Assembly (NCBI GenBank): GCA_950295325.1
Contig: OX485809.1
Location: 22,446,001 to 22,510,000 of the forward strand
Length of the DNA stretch: 64,000 nucleotides
Source: Polytrichum commune
Lineage: Eukaryota; Streptophyta; Polytrichopsida; Polytrichales; Polytrichaceae
Direction: 5' to 3'
Shown here: piece after piece, positions 59,149 to 64,000 of the stretch
Layout of the letters: each line of letters begins with the position of its first letter
Numbering within the stretch: the first letter of the stretch is position 1
Position numbers and translations under genes: made by a program
Notes under the pieces: model-generated
Seen by the model: the letters and a program-made list of their open reading frames with translations, nothing else
What the model was told of the DNA's origin: nothing
Database searches by the model: none

Positions 59149-60734
59149 TTCAAGTTCAGGACTTTAGGCAAATATGCTGATCGTGGAAGACGAATCTATG
59201 AATAATATTCGAACTTAATAAAGAAAACTTGAAAGATATCAACATGTAATCAGTTGGACTTGGAGAAACTTGGATTTCAACCAACGTTGCCCAAAAGCTC
59301 TTTGGACATTGATTACCACACTCAATTTGTTGTGTTCATTGGTTTGTGTATGGTGAAGTCACTCACTATAAAGACTTATTGTGATATACCGTATGTCATG
59401 TGCCACCACCGTCATTATCGGCGCACATCACTCCAAACCACTTAACACAAGATACTTTTGCACTTAAAAGAAGAGACATGTTGTAAAGCCAACCACTACA
59501 AATATCTTGTTCATATGTTACGTGACACCAATTCAATTACAAGTGTGGGATGGATGTGCATCACAACATACTACTTGTCACAATCGCAACTTTCATTACT
59601 ATATAGTTTATGCTAACACATGCAACAGACCATTGTGTCACTTGTGATTTTGCTGATATGCCTTGATACAAAACTATTGTACATGGAACATTGTGGTTCC
59701 ATGTTTGACATCATATTCTATAGTTTTGCATTGATCCCGATCATACAAATATGAGGGCATATTAGCCAAGTAATTGTAACTAAACATCATGCATGGTGTT
59801 GGGAGCATGTATTTGGAGCCATTGCCATATGATTTCCCATCACGTGCATAGCATTACCATGCAACCACATGATGATCACTCTCCAAAGAAAAAGGTTGCG
59901 ATTGAAATTTTTCGATAATTTACAGCTTGAGTGCTCCCCATGACATGAGATCCCAAAATTAAACGAAGATTATGCTTGTGTGATATATGGTCCCGCATAA
60001 CATAGTAAAATATCTATATAATGTTATGTGAGGCAAGCATAAGTCCTCACCACTATACTTCTTTTCATAATTCTAGACCACAAATTAGTTTAGGAGGGTC
60101 CACATATCATGAAGAACCCATTTCATGTATGGTAGAGTACTTCTTGCTTCGGCTTCAGTCGATTGTTCTTTAAACATGCTCGTGTGGGAGTCTACAATTG
60201 GTTAGAACCTATTCAAATCCTATGCGGACCTCAAAACCCTAAATCAACATAAATGTACAATGTAATACCAAGTAGGGACATGTTTCTCGCCACATGTCTC
60301 TTCCAATTCCAACATCTCCCTTACATAAGGTTCAAACATCATGAAACTAAGTGCACCCTTTCTTGCCTAAAAGATTTCACAATTTTTTTATAATGTTTGT
60401 CCATGGTCTTGCATAGCAAGTGCAACCATGATAGTGTTTCGAATACTATCAAAATCAAAACACTAATGATACAAATTTGGAATTAGTGTGACCACTCACA
60501 ACAGCTTTGGACCCACATTGAATGAAGATGAATGGCTTAGAAGGCAAAATAGCAAAGAATAGTATATAGGGTGTGTAACCCTATTGTGGGCATTTCCAAC
60601 TTCACAACACATTTATAGGCGTTGGATCGAATCGTGAATTGTCTTATTTGATTAGCAATTGTGGATCGCGTAGATTGCCATTTTCAGCTCCAAAATTGAA
60701 AACCAAAAGTTAGAAGGTCGGTCAAAGTGAAGAT
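59149..60734. other. Intergenic sequence, no gene recognised
   Basis: Frames are short and without motifs. No bounded repeat was found by eye. Confidence 0.5.
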
Positions 60735-61320
60735 TCTTGTTGTCTTTGAGTAATCACATAGGCCCTCCCAATCGTGTTAATTATTGAACCTCGAACGGTG
60801 TCTGCATTTTGAGCACGTACTCCAATCTGATTGTAACACAAGTTTTCTTGGTCTCCATTCTTACCCAACAGTCTTGCCATATACCACGGGATCTCAATTC
60901 CCAACACCTATCATCGGGGTGCATTGAAAATGCGCCCCCCCCCCTATAGATTTATTGTTGATTCTTACTAAATCAAAGCTTAGTAGACAAATACATGGTC
61001 TTTGACATGGTTTAGGTGTTACTTTGGCTTAAGATAATAGTTTTCAAGCTCCACATAGGAACCAATGTTTTCACTCGCCCATATGGTAAGGTAGACAACC
61101 CTCATATGATTAATTTTGTTATGAGGACATCTAGATGTGAGCGGTATCTGGTTTGGTGTGGCTCCAAGAATGAATACCATAAAACACATGTGTTTGAAGG
61201 AGATTGGACTGCATGCTAAAAATATGATAACCATTCTAGGCTCAACAATCAACATAATTAGGAGAAGAGACCTATACAATCAATTAATAAGTATAAAAAT
61301 CTTCACTTTGATAATGAATG
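60735..61320. mobile_element. Inverted-repeat element I, copy 2
   Basis: The left arm (about 60,745-60,845) resembles the left arm of the element at 54,620. The right arm (about 61,190-61,300) is its imperfect reverse complement, with GAGATTGGACTGCATGC facing GTACTCCAATCT. A C9 run lies near 60,940. Boundaries are approximate. Confidence 0.6.
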
Positions 61321-61974
61321 TGGTTTTCATACAAGCTCCAAAGATTATGAGGAAAGTGTCTATAAACTTGATTTGGATACGCTAATCATCTTGTATTAAT
61401 TGATTGTTTCACATCCTAGGAGAAGTGGGTTTGTTGGGAAAAAAAAAGGTAACCTTTTAAGTCCAATCCACCTCAGGGGTTGTGAACATGTACCCATCTA
61501 ACACTTTAGTCTAGGTGTCCAATTAAGGTAGGCGTTCCTAAATCCAACATAACAATAATCCGGATACCTCTATTTGAACTACAAAACCACAATTTCATGT
61601 CATTGTGGTAGCTTTTCTAATGTCACTTCTTATGTACAGTACAAGGTTACAAGTACTGTCATCTCAATTTAGTAAATGATAAATATTTGCAAAATTGTGA
61701 ATCTATTATGCTCACCAAATTCTACAAGGAATGACACATAACACTAAGTTTACATTTAGGGTCGTTGACACTACATGGATAATTTACAATTAGTATCGAG
61801 GAAGACAAATTGAATCAGTGACACTAAATACAAACAAATTAGTGTAGTGAGCTAGTCAAAATAAGTAACCATTTTAGGACCCATCTACCTTAGCGTGAAC
61901 AATGTACGTATAGAACTCACCACTCAATCCTAGGTGTTCAAATATGAAGAGTGACCACATAGCCCATGTAACTA

Positions 61975-62301
61975 CACTAAATATGATATTTAGCGTCACT
62001 TACTATTTGAATTTACACAGTGCTATATCTTTTGGTTCATTTATTTTATTATTGATGTGTTTTTTAACCAATTGAAGATGATAATGTCCTATGACGTTCA
62101 CACACAACCAAATTGCTCCCTTGTGGTGGGCTGCCAAGCTACAATAGATTGTGTAAAATATTAGTAGTTCCAAAGGACAACAATGAGCAATATTGAGGGA
62201 ATGCCTGAAAGCCTTTGTTGACAAAAAATGAGATACATAGTAAATAGTTATAGCATTGCACAGTTCCAAATAGTAAGGACATAAATTACAATATTTTAGT
62301 G
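61975..62301. mobile_element. 327 bp MITE-like element, CACTAAATATG end, TA flanks
   Basis: The left end CACTAAATATGATATTTAG matches the MITE at 22,346 and is preceded by TA (61,973-61,974). The right end ATTTTAGTG is followed by TA (62,302-62,303), but the inverted match is only partial. Related ends AAATTAGTGTA at about 61,838 suggest another fragment just upstream. Confidence 0.55.
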
Positions 62302-62596
62302 TACTACACGCCTCACTCATACACCTCAAAAGTACCCTCTTACCTCCCTAATATCACACTCACGGCAACCAACATGCACGCGATGTTAAGGAGGCACGCA
62401 TTGGTAATAGGGACGCATGATAATAGAGAATCAATGTAGTGCGTGACATTACAAAATAACACAAAAGTCAACATTGCAATAATGACAATAATAACAATGA
62501 TGACAAGGTGATGCGTGTTTCTTTGGTGGATTACTTTAATGTCAAAACCCATGATATATGGGAGGGAAACGTGGCGACAAGACGGAGATTGAAACG

Positions 62597-63755
62597 GAGT
62601 ACATCCGTTCCCAAACATTTGGGGATACGAGAGAGGGACTAACATTACAAAGGGTGATATTACAGAGTATGACATTACAGAGGGTGATATTAGGGAGGCT
62701 AGGGTGTGTATAAAAAGAGTCACTCCATGAACGTAAGGAAGGCAGCTAGTAAAGAAGACCCACCATCATGAGTCTAGTTAGGAGCACATCCGTTCCCAAA
62801 TGTTTGGGGATACAAGAGAGCGAGCGACATTATGGAGGGTGATATTAGGAAGGCTAGGGTGTGTATAAAATAGAGTCACGCCATTGACGCAAGGAAGGCG
62901 GTTGGTAATGAAGACCCACCATCATGAGTTCAGTTAGGGAGCACATCTGTTCCCAAATGTTTGGGGATACAAGAGAGCGAGTGACATTACGGAGGGTGAT
63001 ATTAGGGAGGCTAGGGTGTGTATAAAAAGGAGTCACCCCATCAACGTAAGGAAGGCGGCTAATAACGAAGATCCACCATCGTGAGTCCAGTTAGGAGCAC
63101 ATCCGTTCCCATATGTTTGAGGATACGAGAGAGCGAGTGACATTACAAAGGGTGATATTAGGGATGCTAGGTAGGGTGTGCATAAACAAAAAGAGTCACT
63201 CCATTGACGTAAGGAAGGCGGCTCGTTACGAAGATCCACCATCATGAGTCCAATTAGGAGCACATCCGTTCCCAAATGTTTGGGGATACAAGAGAGCGAG
63301 CGATATTACAGAGCGTGATATTAGGGAGGCTAGGTAGGGTGTGTATAGAAACAAAAGTCACTCCATTGACGTAAGGAAGACAACTAGTAAGGAAGACCCA
63401 CCATCGTGAGTCCAGTTAGGAGCACATCCGTTCCCAAATGTTTGGGGATACAAGAGAGCGGGCGACATTACGGAGGGTGATATTAGGGAGGCTAGGTAGG
63501 GTGTGCATAAACAAAAAGAGTCACTCCATTGACGTAAGAAAAATAGCTAGTAACGAAGATCCACCATCCATGACGAGTCTAGTTAGGGAGCACATCTGTT
63601 CCCAAATGTTTGGGGATACAAGAGAGCGAGCGACATTACGGAGGGTGATATTAGGGAGGCTAGGTAGGGTGTGTATTAAAAAAGAGAGTCACGCCATTGA
63701 CGTAAGGAAGGAAGGCGGCTGGTAACGAAGACCCACCATCCCTGATGAGTCCCAG
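62597..63755 (+). repeat. Satellite-like tandem array, about 160 bp, seven units
   Basis: The block CATCCGTTCCCAAATGTTTG or a near variant recurs, with TTCCCA at about 62,608, 62,789, 62,951, 63,107, 63,268, 63,431 and 63,600. Spacing is 156-181 bp. Each unit continues with GATATTAGGGAGGCTAGG, a GTCACTCCAT-like stretch and GACCCACCATC. The first unit has an extra internal duplication. Frames within it repeat the same peptide and are not genes. An inverted piece (CCTCCCTAATATCAC) sits just left, near 62,345. Confidence 0.92.
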
Positions 63756-64000
63756 TCAGGGAGGCCGAATCTACGGAAATGGTTTACCAAGTCAGCCGCC
63801 TGGAGACATGTGTCGGGGGGCGGTGGGGGGCCAGAAATCGTCAGGGGAGGTACATGTCGGAACGCAACGTTTACCACGTATGGGTTACATAGTACCGGGG
63901 TCATTGCGGAAGCACGATACTTACGGGGGGAGAGTAGAGTGCGGCCAAAAGCAGCAATCGCAGTGGGAGTGAGATCTATGGGGGCCGTAGATCTGGGGCC
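63756..64000. other. GC-richer sequence after the satellite array
   Basis: Composition rises in G and C beyond the array, up to the window edge. No gene was recognised; whatever lies here continues outside the window. Confidence 0.4.

Noticed and set aside
63438-63725. 95-codon frame with a repeated peptide
   Set aside because: It arises because satellite unit lengths here happen to keep one frame open; not evidence of a repeat protein.
62340-63755. CRISPR-like array of regular repeats
   Set aside because: Units are contiguous with no unique spacers and the genome is a plant nucleus; this is satellite DNA.

Overview
This window is nuclear DNA of a land plant. It is AT-rich and intron-rich, has only two recognisable cellular genes in 64 kb, and is dense in transposable elements, mostly short non-autonomous DNA transposons. 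Both genes have clear plant orthologues, but nothing here fixes the lineage. A repeat-rich non-flowering plant (fern, lycophyte or moss) or a large-genome seed plant would all fit.

Left part (1-30 kb): no host gene is supported. In order it holds degenerate ~206-260 bp tandem repeats (540-1,700), element G1 (3,276-3,812), a giant palindrome (about 4.1-6.9 kb) with a nested element A copy and a 400 bp TA-type MITE, microsatellites, a second element A copy (10,636-11,135), a TA-flanked MITE (12,238-12,720) beside an hAT relic with a perfect 8 bp target duplication (12,752-14,381), element C (15,665-16,195), an inverted-repeat element (18.13-18.54 kb), a tandem array (19.78-21.93 kb) split by a 1.2 kb TIR element carrying a gene-like reading frame, a decayed Ty3/gypsy retrotransposon (23.1-24.5 kb), a 52 bp minisatellite, a tRNA-like sequence, and element G2 (28,490-29,009).

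Centre (30-51 kb): two genes lie head to head. On the minus strand (38,729 to 30,363; 14 coding exons, about 1,100 aa) is a giant E2 ubiquitin-conjugating enzyme of the UBC23/PHO2 (animal UBE2O) family. On the plus strand (42,799 to 50,676; 17 coding exons, about 1,032 aa) is the five-BRCT protein MEI1, the plant TopBP1/Cut5 homologue used in DNA replication, damage response and meiosis. Their start codons are about 4.1 kb apart (3.3 kb to the duplicated exon copy). MEI1 has two notable features. Its 5' region and first coding exon are tandemly duplicated, and one intron has AT-AC ends with a matching U12 branch site.

Right part (51-64 kb): again repeats only. These are a dispersed repeat shared with an intron of the E2 gene, element D (53,469-54,011), inverted-repeat elements at 54.6 and 60.7 kb, a 945 bp TA-flanked element (56,595-57,539), a third full-structure element A copy (58,646-59,145), another TA-flanked MITE (61,975-62,301), and a ~160 bp satellite array of seven units up to about 63.75 kb.

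The two genes have unrelated jobs (protein ubiquitylation, and genome maintenance), and nothing suggests they act together. Exon coordinates were worked out by eye from splice signals, reading phase and family conservation. There was no alignment or transcript evidence.
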